Shown: positions 7,057 through 15,545 of the stretch, in pieces
Numbering within the stretch: position 1 is the first letter of the stretch
Layout of the letters: every line of letters begins with the position of its first letter
Assembly (NCBI GenBank): GCA_023666835.1
Contig: JAMPBJ010000001.1
Coordinates: 306,123-370,122 of the forward strand
DNA length: 64,000 bases
Source: Bacteroides sp.
Lineage (GTDB): Bacteria > Bacteroidota > Bacteroidia > Bacteroidales > Muribaculaceae
Reading direction: 5' to 3'
Notes under the pieces: generated by a model
What the model was told of the DNA's origin: nothing
The model's input: only the letters and a program-made list of their open reading frames with translations
Databases searched by the model: none
Program-made: the position numbers and the translations under genes

Positions 7057-9138
7057 TCAGAGGACGTTGTCGGGATTGTCGAGTGTGTTGTAGGTGTTGT
7101 CTTTGCCGAGGAAACGGCGCACTTCCTTCAGAATATTGTCGGCAGTGAAGCCGAATTTTTCATCGAGCACCTTATAGGGAGCTGATGCGCCGAAGTGGTC
7201 GAGACCATAGACATAGCTCTTTTTGCCGTTGACAATGGGCATGAGAGTGCAAGGCAGTCCGGCAGTCAGACCAAACACAGGCTTGTCGGAGGGGATGACA
7301 CTTTCACGGTAGGCAGCATCCTGATCTTCGAAAATGCCGATCGACGGCACGGAGACCACGCGCGAAGTGATTCCTTCAGCTTCGAGAAGCACGGCCACTT
7401 CGCAGAGCAGCGATACTTCGGAGCCGTTGGCCACCATGACCACCTGAGGATTTTCGGATCCCATCACAACATATCCGCCACGCACCATGGCTTCGGCATC
7501 GGCATATCGGTCGCCGGTTGACGATGGCAGGTCGTTGACATCCTGACGTGAGAGAATCAGCGCCGTAGGGGTCGAACGGTTTTCCATGGCCATTTTCCAG
7601 GCAATGGTTGTCTCGGCGCTGTCGGCCGGGCGGAACACGAGCACGGAGCGCTTGCCTGAAAGGTTGCGCAACTGCTCCATCAAGCGGATCTGAGCTTCCT
7701 GTTCGACCGGTTCGTGGGTGGGACCGTCCTCACCGACGCGGAATGCATCGTGGGTCCATACATATTTGACGGGCAGCTCCATCAGAGCAGCCATGCGCAC
7801 GGCAGGTTTCATATAGTCGGAGAACACGAAGAATGTGCCGCAAGCGGCTTCCATGCCACCATGGAGAAGAATGCCGTTCATGATGGCGGCCATGGTGAGT
7901 TCGCTGACGCCTGCGTGGAGGAAAGCGCCGGAGAAGTTGCCGTGGGTCAGAGCGTGAGTCTTTTTGAGGAAAGCGTCGGTCTTGTCGGAATTGGCAAGGT
8001 CGGCCGACGACACGATCATGTTTTTCACCTTTTCGCCAAGCACTGAGAGCACGTCGGCCGAAGCGGTGCGAGTGGCCACGTTGGCTTTGTGGACAATGGC
8101 GCGATAGTCGATTTCAGGTACGTAGCCTTCGAGGAAGCTCTTGAGAGTGGAAGCCTCGTCGAAATGCTGCGAGGCCCAAAGTGACTGTGCGGCACGACGC
8201 TCGGCCACAATCTTGCGCAGCTCCTCGCGGCGGTCGGCATAGAGTTTTTCGACCTCCGGACGGATGACCCAGGGATTTTCGGGATCGCCGCCAAGATGGC
8301 GCACAGTGGCGGGATAGTCGGCACCTGACTTGCTGAGCGGCTGACCGTGGGTGGAGCATCGGCCTTCAAAATTCTGACCGTCGGCAGTGACGCAGCCGCG
8401 ACCCATGATGGTGTGGCCGATGATAAGCGTTGGACGCGCGGTTTCGGCATGGGCAGCAGTCAGTGCGTCGGCCATGGCTTGCGGATCGGTGCCGTCGACT
8501 TCGATCACATTCCAGTGCCAGGCACGATATTTGGCTGCATAGTCCTCGGTGTCGACAGCGTCGACATCGGTGGAGAGCTGCACGCGGTTGCTGTCGTAGA
8601 ACATTATAAAGTTGGAGAGGCCCAGATAACCGGCGATGCGGCCTGCGCCTTGTGAGATTTCTTCCTGAATGCCGCCGTCGGAAATGAATGCGTAGGTTTT
8701 GTGGGCCCACGTTTCGCCGAAGCGGGCTGAGAAAAATCGTTCGGCAATGGCTGCGCCTACGGCCATGGTGTGGCCCTGGCCGAGTGGTCCGGATGTGTTT
8801 TCGATGCCACGTTCGGGGTCGAGCTCGGGATGGCCGGGAGTGACGCTGCCCCACTGGCGGAACTGTTGAAGCTCGTCGAGCGTGTAGTAGCCGCAGAGTG
8901 CGAGCACGCTGTAGAGCATCGGCGACATGTGGCCGGGATCAAGAAAGAAACGGTCGCGCCCGAACCATTCGGGATCGTCGGGATCGGTGACTAAAAAACG
9001 GGAATAAAGCACGTTGATAAAATCAGCGCCACCCATAGCGCCGCCGGGGTGTCCCGATTTGGCTTTTTCGACCATCGAAGCCGCAAGCACACGAATGTTG
9101 TCGGCAGCCGAATCCATTAATTTCTTGTCCATATTCAT
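7057..9138 (-). CDS. tkt: Transketolase
   Basis: A 693-residue thiamine-diphosphate enzyme of the non-oxidative pentose phosphate pathway, transferring two-carbon units between sugar phosphates. The N-terminal TPP domain contains KSGHPGGAMGGAD and the cofactor loop ISDGGIQEEISQGAG, a variant of the usual GDG...EG form that I also associate with Bacteroidales enzymes. The pyrimidine-binding domain carries THDAFRVGEDGPTHEPVEQ. The start is one of the ATGs at 9138 or 9132. An in-frame TTG at 9159 is excluded because it overlaps the -7 element of a good promoter. The right end of the interrupted mobile element lies 28 bp beyond the stop. Confidence 0.95.
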   Translation of the reverse strand: MNMDKKLMDSAADNIRVLAASMVEKAKSGHPGGAMGGADFINVLYSRFLVTDPDDPEWFGRDRFFLDPGHMSPMLYSVLALCGYYTLDELQQFRQWGSVTPGHPELDPERGIENTSGPLGQGHTMAVGAAIAERFFSARFGETWAHKTYAFISDGGIQEEISQGAGRIAGYLGLSNFIMFYDSNRVQLSTDVDAVDTEDYAAKYRAWHWNVIEVDGTDPQAMADALTAAHAETARPTLIIGHTIMGRGCVTADGQNFEGRCSTHGQPLSKSGADYPATVRHLGGDPENPWVIRPEVEKLYADRREELRKIVAERRAAQSLWASQHFDEASTLKSFLEGYVPEIDYRAIVHKANVATRTASADVLSVLGEKVKNMIVSSADLANSDKTDAFLKKTHALTHGNFSGAFLHAGVSELTMAAIMNGILLHGGMEAACGTFFVFSDYMKPAVRMAALMELPVKYVWTHDAFRVGEDGPTHEPVEQEAQIRLMEQLRNLSGKRSVLVFRPADSAETTIAWKMAMENRSTPTALILSRQDVNDLPSSTGDRYADAEAMVRGGYVVMGSENPQVVMVANGSEVSLLCEVAVLLEAEGITSRVVSVPSIGIFEDQDAAYRESVIPSDKPVFGLTAGLPCTLMPIVNGKKSYVYGLDHFGASAPYKVLDEKFGFTADNILKEVRRFLGKDNTYNTLDNPDNVL

Positions 9139-9156
9139 GAATTTTGGAATGTTTTG

Positions 9157-9188
9157 CAAATTTAACTAAATCCGTCGGTAAAGACAAA
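9157..9188 (-). promoter_or_regulatory. Bacteroidetes-type promoter for transketolase
   Basis: Read on the minus strand: TTTG (9188-9185), 20-bp spacer, TAAATTTG (9164-9157). This is a full match to the TTTG/TAnnTTTG consensus. Transcription should begin near 9150, about 12 bases before the first ATG. Confidence 0.75.
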
Positions 9189-9230
9189 TGAAGAGAATAA
9201 AAAACCGACGGATCACTCACACTAAAAACG

Positions 9231-9266
9231 AAGAGAGACCGCACCTTGTTTGATGCGGCCTCTCTT
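9231..9266 (-). terminator. Intrinsic terminator after the MFS transporter gene
   Basis: The arms AAGAGAG-a-CCGCA (9231-9243) and TGCGG-c-CTCTCTT (9254-9266) form a 12-bp stem with one mismatch. The T-run is stronger on the plus strand (TTTTTATTTT), but the position, between the transporter stop and the transketolase promoter, fits termination of the transporter transcript. Confidence 0.7.
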
Positions 9267-9291
9267 TTTATTTTGTCAGAGATGCGGAAAA

Positions 9292-10611
9292 TCAGTCTTC
9301 CATCACACCGTCTTCCACTTCTTCTTCGATGACTTCGGCTGAAGCGTCGCGACGTGTAACGTGCGAACCGATCAGAGCGTAGTAGACGAGATAAGCAACG
9401 GCAACGAAGAGCACCCAGTAGCTGGCGAGATAGCTTCCGGTGAGGTCCGCCACGTAGCCCTGGATGAGCGGGAGAATACCACCGCCGCAAACCATCACCA
9501 TGAAGAAGCCCGAAGCCACGGCAGTGTATTTGCCAAGTCCTTCGGCAGCGAGGTTGAAGATACCGCCCCACATTACTGAGGTGCAAAGACCGCAGAGCAC
9601 GAGCAGAAGCACGCTCAGGGGAACTTCAGCGCCTACAAAGGGGATCACTACCAGAATGGAAGCGGGGAGAAGGATGGCGCCGAGGATGAATGCGAGAGCC
9701 ACAGCCGAAACGGTGGTGAGCATCACTTTGGGAGAAACAACACCGCCGACAGTGCCACCGATCAGACGTCCGATGAGCATGAGGAACCAGTAGGCACCGC
9801 AAACAGAGCCGGCGATGGCAGTGTTCATGCCAAGAGAGTTTGTCATGTAAAGGTTGGCCATGTTAGGAATGCCGACTTCAACACCTACATAGAGGAAGAT
9901 GGCAACAACGCCACCTACATAGTGACGGAATTTGAGAGCGCCGGCGAGTGAGGGTTTTTCAACTTTCTTGCCACCGCGTTTGAGTTCCTCGAGAATAGGT
10001 TCGGGAAGTTTGGAGGCGATGAGCACTATGAGAGCGAGAGCGAAGATGCCCATGGCAACGTAGAGAGCCGGACGGGCAGCCACGAGAGTAAGGCCCTGGA
10101 GCGAACCACCCATCAGATAGCCGACAAGCACGGGGCAGATGGTGGCTGCAAGTGAGTTGAGCGAGCCGCCGAACTGCAGGAGCTGGTTGCCTTTTTTACC
10201 GCCGCCGCCGAGAGTGTTGAGCATCGGGTTGACAACGGTGTTGAGCATACACATGGAGAAGCCGGCCACGAAAGCGCCGGTGAGGTATACGCTGAAAATA
10301 GTGTCCTTGCCTTCGAGAGTTGAAGAGAAGAACATGAGAGCCACGCCAACGAGACCCACGAGAACAGCGGCGATGGCGGAGAATTTGTAGCCTTTTTTCT
10401 GAAGGATCATGCCGGCGGGCAGGCCCATGAATGCGTAGGCAATGAAGTTGGCGGCATTGCCAAGCTGACTCTGAAGGGCGCTCAGTCCGAGCTGCTCCTT
10501 AAGAATGACTCCGAATGGATTTTGGAAGCCTGTCACGAACGAGATCATCGCGAACAGGAAGAACATTACAATGATAGGTAATGTGTAGTTCGGTTTTTGA
10601 TTTGTAGACAT
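9292..10611 (-). CDS. Sugar MFS transporter (FucP/glucose-galactose type)
   Basis: A 439-residue inner-membrane protein with about 12 transmembrane helices, of the FHS (fucose:proton symporter) branch of the major facilitator superfamily. The N-terminus (YTLPIIVMFFLFAMISFVTG, then FQNPFGVILKE) and the LGNAANFIAYAFMGLPAG segment are typical of the glucose/galactose and fucose symporters of Bacteroidetes. The substrate cannot be fixed from sequence. A hydrophilic loop at mid-protein (GGKKVEKPSLAG) separates the two six-helix halves, and the tail is acidic (EVIEEEVEDG). It stands alone, with its own promoter and terminator, upstream of transketolase, which suits uptake of a sugar entering central metabolism. 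Confidence 0.88.
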   Translation of the reverse strand: MSTNQKPNYTLPIIVMFFLFAMISFVTGFQNPFGVILKEQLGLSALQSQLGNAANFIAYAFMGLPAGMILQKKGYKFSAIAAVLVGLVGVALMFFSSTLEGKDTIFSVYLTGAFVAGFSMCMLNTVVNPMLNTLGGGGKKGNQLLQFGGSLNSLAATICPVLVGYLMGGSLQGLTLVAARPALYVAMGIFALALIVLIASKLPEPILEELKRGGKKVEKPSLAGALKFRHYVGGVVAIFLYVGVEVGIPNMANLYMTNSLGMNTAIAGSVCGAYWFLMLIGRLIGGTVGGVVSPKVMLTTVSAVALAFILGAILLPASILVVIPFVGAEVPLSVLLLVLCGLCTSVMWGGIFNLAAEGLGKYTAVASGFFMVMVCGGGILPLIQGYVADLTGSYLASYWVLFVAVAYLVYYALIGSHVTRRDASAEVIEEEVEDGVMED

Positions 10612-10645
10612 GATGTTAGATTATGTTTGAATTGATTTATTAACG

Positions 10646-10678
10646 CAAAGATAAGCTAATTTTATTAACATTGGCAAT
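10646..10678 (-). promoter_or_regulatory. Promoter for the sugar MFS transporter
   Basis: Minus strand: ATTG (10678-10675), 21-bp spacer, TATCTTTG (10653-10646). The -7 box is a perfect TAnnTTTG; the -33 box has one mismatch. It lies about 35 bp upstream of the ATG. Confidence 0.6.
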
Positions 10679-10702
10679 TTTATCGCATTTTTTTGCAGCG
10701 AT

Positions 10703-11374
10703 TCAGTATTGGCGGGGACCGAAAATGCCGGAGCCTATGCGCACCAGGGTTGAACCGCATGCTATGGCGTCGGCATAGTCGTCGGTCATGCCCATCGACA
10801 CGGTGTCGAATCCGCGCAGGTCGGGGGCGATGTCGCCGACGATGGTGTCGAAGGTGGATCGGATGGTGCGGAAGTCGGAGAGGATGCGCTCGCGGTCGTC
10901 GGTATTGGTGGCCATGCCCATGATGCCGCAGATGTGGGTGGCTTTGAGCGATTCAAAAGCTCGGCGGCGGAAATAGTCGATCAGTTCATCGGGTGAGAAG
11001 CCAAACTTGGTTTCCTCGGCGGCGACATGAACCTGCATGAGCACGCGGGTAGTGATACCGGCGCGCGCCGACTCGTCGTCGATCATGGCGAGGAGGCGCT
11101 CCGAATCGACGCTTTCGATCATGGCGGTGTGGCCGATCAAGCGGCGCACCTTGTTGGTCTGCAGGTGGCCGATGAAGTGCCAACGGATATCGGAGGGCAG
11201 CTGCGGGATTTTGGCCAGGAGTTCCTGAACGCGACTTTCGCCGAACACCCTCTGGCCGGCGTTGTAGGCACAGCGGAGGGCGTCGACAGGATGGAACTTG
11301 CTGACGGCACAGAGCGTGACATCGGCGGGCAACTCGCTATTGAACCGGGCTATGCGTTGGGCAATGTCAGGCAT
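10703..11374 (-). CDS. YggS/PLPBP family pyridoxal-phosphate homeostasis protein
   Basis: A 223-residue single-domain PLP-binding barrel protein. The Schiff-base lysine is K26 in LCAVSKFHP, and the family blocks GESRVQELLAK and WHFIGHLQTNK follow. The family carries PLP without known enzymatic activity and keeps vitamin B6 and amino-acid pools balanced. The ATG overlaps the stop of the upstream DUF4494 gene by one base, so the two are translationally coupled. Conserved glycine- and serine-rich phosphate-binding residues near the end (MGMTDDYADAIACGSTLVRIG) are present. Confidence 0.93.
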   Translation of the reverse strand: MPDIAQRIARFNSELPADVTLCAVSKFHPVDALRCAYNAGQRVFGESRVQELLAKIPQLPSDIRWHFIGHLQTNKVRRLIGHTAMIESVDSERLLAMIDDESARAGITTRVLMQVHVAAEETKFGFSPDELIDYFRRRAFESLKATHICGIMGMATNTDDRERILSDFRTIRSTFDTIVGDIAPDLRGFDTVSMGMTDDYADAIACGSTLVRIGSGIFGPRQY

Positions 11375-11832
11375 TATGCTTCGACGGGTTTTGAGGGTAC
11401 GTTGCCAAGCTTGACGCCATAGACGTCCATGAGCGGAGTTTCGGTGAGCGATACGAGGTCAAAATCGGCCATAGTGCCTTGCATGCCTTGCATAAAATTG
11501 TCGTAGGCACCTTTGAAGTCGCTGCCGGCCACGAGGATCTGAGAAACTGTGCGCTTTTCGGCGGCCGTCTTCTCGTCGATGGTGATGAAGGCTACTTTGG
11601 CAAGATACCATTTGTCGGCGGTGTCGTCGCGGAAGATCTCGCTGATTTTGGTACGCTTGACGGCGCTTACGGAGAATTCGCCGGAGATGAACGGTTTTTG
11701 TTCTTCGATGATGCGGGCTTCGGCCTCGGTGAACGAGAGAGCGTCGACCAAGTAGGGCTCGTTGACTTTCTTGACCACGCCGTTTTCCATCATCTTGTCA
11801 TATCTTACTTTACATTCAAACCAGTTTGCCAT
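11374..11832 (-). CDS. DUF4494 family protein
   Basis: A 152-residue protein of a family found mainly in Bacteroidales and recognised here by its start MANWFECKVRYDKMMENG and its motif TEAEARIIEEQKPFISGEF. No signal peptide or membrane segment is present, so it should be cytoplasmic. The function is unknown. It is the first gene of a two-gene unit with the PLP-binding YggS-type protein (1-bp overlap), which links it loosely to PLP metabolism or simply to co-expression. Family naming is from memory of the sequence pattern. Confidence 0.8.
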   Translation of the reverse strand: MANWFECKVRYDKMMENGVVKKVNEPYLVDALSFTEAEARIIEEQKPFISGEFSVSAVKRTKISEIFRDDTADKWYLAKVAFITIDEKTAAEKRTVSQILVAGSDFKGAYDNFMQGMQGTMADFDLVSLTETPLMDVYGVKLGNVPSKPVEA

Positions 11833-12141
11833 GATTGTATTTGCTATTTTAATTTGATTATTCGATACGCAAAGTTATCGAATTTTCTTGAAAAATGAGA
11901 ATTTCTTCAATGAGGAATTAGGATTTACTGCAATGAGGAATTAGGAAAGAGGAATTATGAATTGGGCATTTGCGCGCTCTTTGGGGCGGGGGTGTGAATC
12001 AGTGTGCTTAGCGGAGGACTTGGCTATTGCTGGTATTAGTAACCCCCCACGCTTTTGGCGTGAGGGGTTATGGGGATGGGTCAGCTTTGGGGGTTAAACT
12101 TTGGCTGATCTTGTAGCTATGATAGCTATTTTAAGATCGGA
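11833..12141. other. Intergenic region with -7 box, direct repeats and two hairpins
   Basis: A 309-bp gene-free stretch. On the minus strand TAACTTTG (11877-11870) is a good -7 box for DUF4494, without a clear -33 box. A 16-bp direct repeat CAATGAGGAATTAGGA occurs at 11908-11923 and 11931-11946, with a degenerate third copy after it. A hairpin at 12040-12070 has 13-bp arms, one mismatch (TAACCCCCCACGC and GCGTGAGGGGTTA). A second dyad, GATCTT/AAGATC with inner TAGCTAT/ATAGCTA (12107-12138), directly follows the protease stop and may help end its transcript, although no T-run follows. Confidence 0.6.
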
Positions 12142-14415
12142 TCAGAGGGCCACTTTGCGGCTTAGGCGGAGCGAGGGGGTGCGGGCCTCGATGATGTAGA
12201 CGCCGCGGCCGAGCGATGCGGTCGGCACGGTGGCAGTGCCGTCGGCGGACGTAGCAGTGGCTACGGGACGGCCCTGGAGGTCGTAGACGGTGACGGTCAG
12301 ATCCATTGCATCGGCCACAAACACTTCATAACCATCGGCCACAGGCGAGATGATGAGTCGCTCATTGTCGTCAGCCCAGACTTCGCCGATGCCGGCGGCT
12401 TTTTGTGTAAGCACCTCCTTCATGCCCTCGAGGCCGTTGATCATGCCGGCGCCCCATTTGGCTTTGGTGCCACCGTTGGTCAGGGCGTCGTAGGTCGAAG
12501 TTTTGTTGATCACGTCCATAACGCGGGCAAAGTCGAGTGTGGGGTCTGCCTGCAGCCATAGACCGATGGTGCCGGTGACAAACGGGCACGACATCGATGT
12601 GCCTTGCATCTGCCCCCAGTAGTAAGTCGTGCCGTCGACGGTAGCTTTGCCAGTCATCGACGAGGTGCTTGAACCCACGTAGTAGGAGCTGTAGCTTGAT
12701 ACGAGCGTAGAACCGGGACCCGATACGAGCGGGAGCGTCTGCGACTGGGTAGCGTTGATGAACTTATTGCCATAGCTTGAGAAAGGTGCCAACTGATTGA
12801 CGTCGGAGTGCGAGTTGTAACTGTAGCAGGAAGTGCTTCCGAAAGTTCCCCAAGTGGTGCGGCTTGTGTATGCTCCGACAGAGATGACATTGTCGGCACA
12901 AGCACCGTCGTTGATCGAATTGTCGGCATTGCCTTTCGACACGGCAGTGATGGTGGATGCGCCGGTATTTATCCTGTTGTCGAACACAAGGCTGTTGGCA
13001 TAAGCGTAGAGCGTGGTGTTTTGAGCGGCTTTAAGTTCGAGGAGCAAGACGTCACTGGAAGAAGTTGTCAATCTCGACACTCCTGAAAGGGTGATGTAGA
13101 CTTCGTAGCGGTTGTTGTTGGCATCCTTGCCCATCTCTATGGTTACGGAGCCGTTGAAATATTTGCTGAAATTCGAAGAAGAGCTGCTGCGGAATGTGCC
13201 GGAAGTGGAACATTCGAGGAGGGTGACAGCTTTGCCGACAGTGTTGCCGCTAAGAGCTTTCAAAGTGAGCGTCACTTGATCGCCGGCACTCGACCAGATG
13301 TCAACGATGCCGTTGGCCGATCCGTAGACGATGTTGCCCGACGTGTCTTCTGAGAACGGAAGCAAACGGAGCACAGAGTTGTTGCCGGTGGCCGATGAGA
13401 GTTTCTTGGTGACAGTGATAGCCTTACTGCCGTCGTTTCCGGCCGACATGCAGATGATGCCGCGTTCGCCCAATCGTGCCAGAGCCTGGCAATAGGCATC
13501 GGTGCCGTCGTGGGGACCGGGGACGTGTCCGAGCGAGAGATTGACCACGGCAGGTTTTCCGACCGATTCGGCATAATCGATGATATTTGTCACGCCTTGC
13601 ACGATATTGGCCGTGTAGAGTTCGCCAACGCTGAAAGCGAGATCGGCGCCGGTGGCCACTCCATAGTATGGAATGGGCTGATTCTGGCGTTCGGAGCAAC
13701 CGGTGGCGGTGGCAGATGCAGCATAGCGGTATGTGCCGTTGCCTTTATAAGATCCGCCGAGGATACCTGCCACGTGGGTAGCATGACCTTGGTTCCTATT
13801 GTCAGTAGTGAAATTCTTTATATTGGCCGGGGTATAGACGTCGTAGGAGCCATCGCTCGATTTCATGTGCCACAGGCGCTGAATGCGCGACGAACCGTCG
13901 TCGTTTTTGAAATTGATATGATTGGCCTCTAGACCGGTGTCCATCATGCCGACGATGACACCCGAGCCATCGTAGCTGACAGTGGAGCCGTCGAAGCTGA
14001 ATCCGCTGTGTATGGCATCGACGTTGCCCGAGGGGCGGGCATAGTTGAGCGACGGCTGCATCTTTCGTCCGAATTCAACACTCATCACCTGGGGGAGCTT
14101 GGCGATAGATTCAGCCACAAGAAGAGGGCACCGCACCACGAGAATGCCACTCATATCGGAGAGCACTTCGACAGATGCAATCGTGTCGAGAACCGAAGCC
14201 GTGTAGCCTTCCTTAAGAACGACAATAGCTGAGATTTCCGGTTCCTGAGGCATTTGAACAGCATCAGTGGAATTGACATGTTTGAGTTCACGTATGCGCT
14301 GCACTTCCAAGTTGTAGTCACTGATCATGATACGGCCTTCGGCATTTATTTTGCTTTGGGCCGAAGCTGAACATACAGCAAGAATAGATAAGATAAGAGC
14401 GTAGAGTATTTTCAT
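12142..14415 (-). CDS. Subtilisin-like S8 serine protease with type IX sorting domain
   Basis: A 757-residue secreted protease. A signal peptide ends near ASAQ (residues 17-20), and a prodomain-like region covers about 25-120. The catalytic triad is Asp159 (GMMDTGLEANH), His211 (QGHATHVAGI) and Ser607 (GTSMSCPFVTG). The gap of almost 400 residues between His and Ser is about double that of simple subtilisins and contains a beta-rich insert (about 335-450). The last 75 residues match a type A T9SS C-terminal domain (VYDLQGRPV, GRGVYIIEA, RKVAL). It should pass the outer membrane through the type IX system; porV lies in this window. It has its own promoter, and a terminator precedes it, so it is separate from the SusCD operon. 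Confidence 0.92.
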   Translation of the reverse strand: MKILYALILSILAVCSASAQSKINAEGRIMISDYNLEVQRIRELKHVNSTDAVQMPQEPEISAIVVLKEGYTASVLDTIASVEVLSDMSGILVVRCPLLVAESIAKLPQVMSVEFGRKMQPSLNYARPSGNVDAIHSGFSFDGSTVSYDGSGVIVGMMDTGLEANHINFKNDDGSSRIQRLWHMKSSDGSYDVYTPANIKNFTTDNRNQGHATHVAGILGGSYKGNGTYRYAASATATGCSERQNQPIPYYGVATGADLAFSVGELYTANIVQGVTNIIDYAESVGKPAVVNLSLGHVPGPHDGTDAYCQALARLGERGIICMSAGNDGSKAITVTKKLSSATGNNSVLRLLPFSEDTSGNIVYGSANGIVDIWSSAGDQVTLTLKALSGNTVGKAVTLLECSTSGTFRSSSSSNFSKYFNGSVTIEMGKDANNNRYEVYITLSGVSRLTTSSSDVLLLELKAAQNTTLYAYANSLVFDNRINTGASTITAVSKGNADNSINDGACADNVISVGAYTSRTTWGTFGSTSCYSYNSHSDVNQLAPFSSYGNKFINATQSQTLPLVSGPGSTLVSSYSSYYVGSSTSSMTGKATVDGTTYYWGQMQGTSMSCPFVTGTIGLWLQADPTLDFARVMDVINKTSTYDALTNGGTKAKWGAGMINGLEGMKEVLTQKAAGIGEVWADDNERLIISPVADGYEVFVADAMDLTVTVYDLQGRPVATATSADGTATVPTASLGRGVYIIEARTPSLRLSRKVAL

Positions 14416-14455
14416 ATTTTGATCAAATTCGATGGGGAAATTCAGAATTTGAGTG

Positions 14456-14487
14456 CAAATTTAATGCAGATTGCGATAAATTGCAAC
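14456..14487 (-). promoter_or_regulatory. Promoter for the S8 protease
   Basis: Minus strand: GTTG (14487-14484), 20-bp spacer, TAAATTTG (14463-14456). The -7 box is perfect and the -33 box has one mismatch. The predicted start is about 35 bases before the ATG at 14415. Confidence 0.6.
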
Positions 14488-14495
14488 AATACTGC

Positions 14496-14530
14496 AAAAA
14501 AAGGCGGTGTGCCAATAATGGCACACCGCC
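14496..14530 (-). terminator. Strong intrinsic terminator of the SusCD operon
   Basis: Perfect 12-bp stem: GGCGGTGTGCCA (14503-14514) and TGGCACACCGCC (14519-14530), loop ATAA. Seven A at 14496-14502 give a T7 tract on the minus strand. It closes the SusC-SusD-lipoprotein transcript. Confidence 0.9.
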
Positions 14531-14567
14531 CGGATTATGGGGGATTGATCGACCGATCAGTCAATCA

Positions 14568-15512
14568 TTAGTTGCGGGTAAGAGTCATGTTGGAGAGCTG
14601 ACCTACACTGTAGCCGGAGAAGGCATAGGTTGTGGTGTAGTACAGACCTGCGAAAATGTTGGCGGTCGACGGGATAACGATTTCAGAGTAGGTGTCGTCG
14701 AACGTACATGTCTCAACATGGTTCATGGTAACGTTGTTGCCGCTACGGAATAGACATACGGGGAATGCAAGAGCTTCCAGGCCATAATTGAACGCTTTAC
14801 CGTCGGTCATCATATAACCATAGGCGATGTCAATCGTACCGGTCATAGTCGATTCGTCGAACGTGAAGTTGTTGAGCGGCAACAAGTAATCAGATTCGCC
14901 GAAAATACCAAAGCCATAGATAACCTTTCCGTAGGGATCATCTTCATCGGTGTACTGTTTGAAGTTCAACGAGTAGGAAACTTGAGCACCGCTGCTGTTA
15001 GTACCACGGAGCACCCAGTTGCCGAGCAGACCGGTGAAGTGGTCGTCGATGTTGACGATGGTCACCTGGCATTCTTTGTTGCCAATAGCTGCGCCTACGA
15101 CACTTACGATTTCAACTTCAAACACGCGGTCGTCGTTGACAACGCCCGGAGTCCAGATGGGGAGAATTTCAATTCCGCCTTCGGATTCACCTTCGGGGAT
15201 ATTGACAGAATAGGAAGTAACGGTGTAGTGTTCGTTGAGTTTTGCGGGTTCTGTTCCGGCGGGAGTAGAAGTTAGCTCCTTAACCTGAACGGTCACCTGA
15301 ACCTTTCCGTTGGCAGTACCGGTAACATAAACCGGAACGTATGCTTCACCGGCATCTTCGTCAAAGCTGTAGGTAGTAGGGAGACTTACAGTGACACCCG
15401 AAGCAGTGTTGACGGCGCCAAGGAAATTGGGAAAATCTTCCACGTTGGTATCGTCGCACGAAGTCATGGCGAGCACTGCGAGAGCAACGGCAAATATTTT
15501 ATTCAATTTCAT
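14568..15512 (-). CDS. Surface lipoprotein with Calx-beta-like domain, SusCD-associated
   Basis: A 314-residue lipoprotein: signal peptide with lipobox LAMTSC (Cys19), followed by acidic DDTNVEDF, an export signal-like stretch common in surface lipoproteins of this phylum. Residues about 35-150 resemble a Calx-beta-type beta sandwich (FDEDAGEAYVPVYVTG, then HYTVTSYSVNIPEGES). The C-terminal half is beta-rich and unassigned. It is third in the SusC-SusD operon, where SusE/F-like ligand-binding lipoproteins usually sit, so it probably helps capture the ligand at the cell surface. The ligand is unknown. The start gives a normal lipoprotein signal. Confidence 0.8.
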   Translation of the reverse strand: MKLNKIFAVALAVLAMTSCDDTNVEDFPNFLGAVNTASGVTVSLPTTYSFDEDAGEAYVPVYVTGTANGKVQVTVQVKELTSTPAGTEPAKLNEHYTVTSYSVNIPEGESEGGIEILPIWTPGVVNDDRVFEVEIVSVVGAAIGNKECQVTIVNIDDHFTGLLGNWVLRGTNSSGAQVSYSLNFKQYTDEDDPYGKVIYGFGIFGESDYLLPLNNFTFDESTMTGTIDIAYGYMMTDGKAFNYGLEALAFPVCLFRSGNNVTMNHVETCTFDDTYSEIVIPSTANIFAGLYYTTTYAFSGYSVGQLSNMTLTRN

Positions 15513-15545
15513 AATTGTAGATTCGATTTAAAAAGTCACATAAAA

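Noticed and set aside
11833-12141. tRNA or other structured RNA gene from the strong hairpins
   Set aside because: The hairpins do not form a cloverleaf, and no conserved RNA motif is seen.
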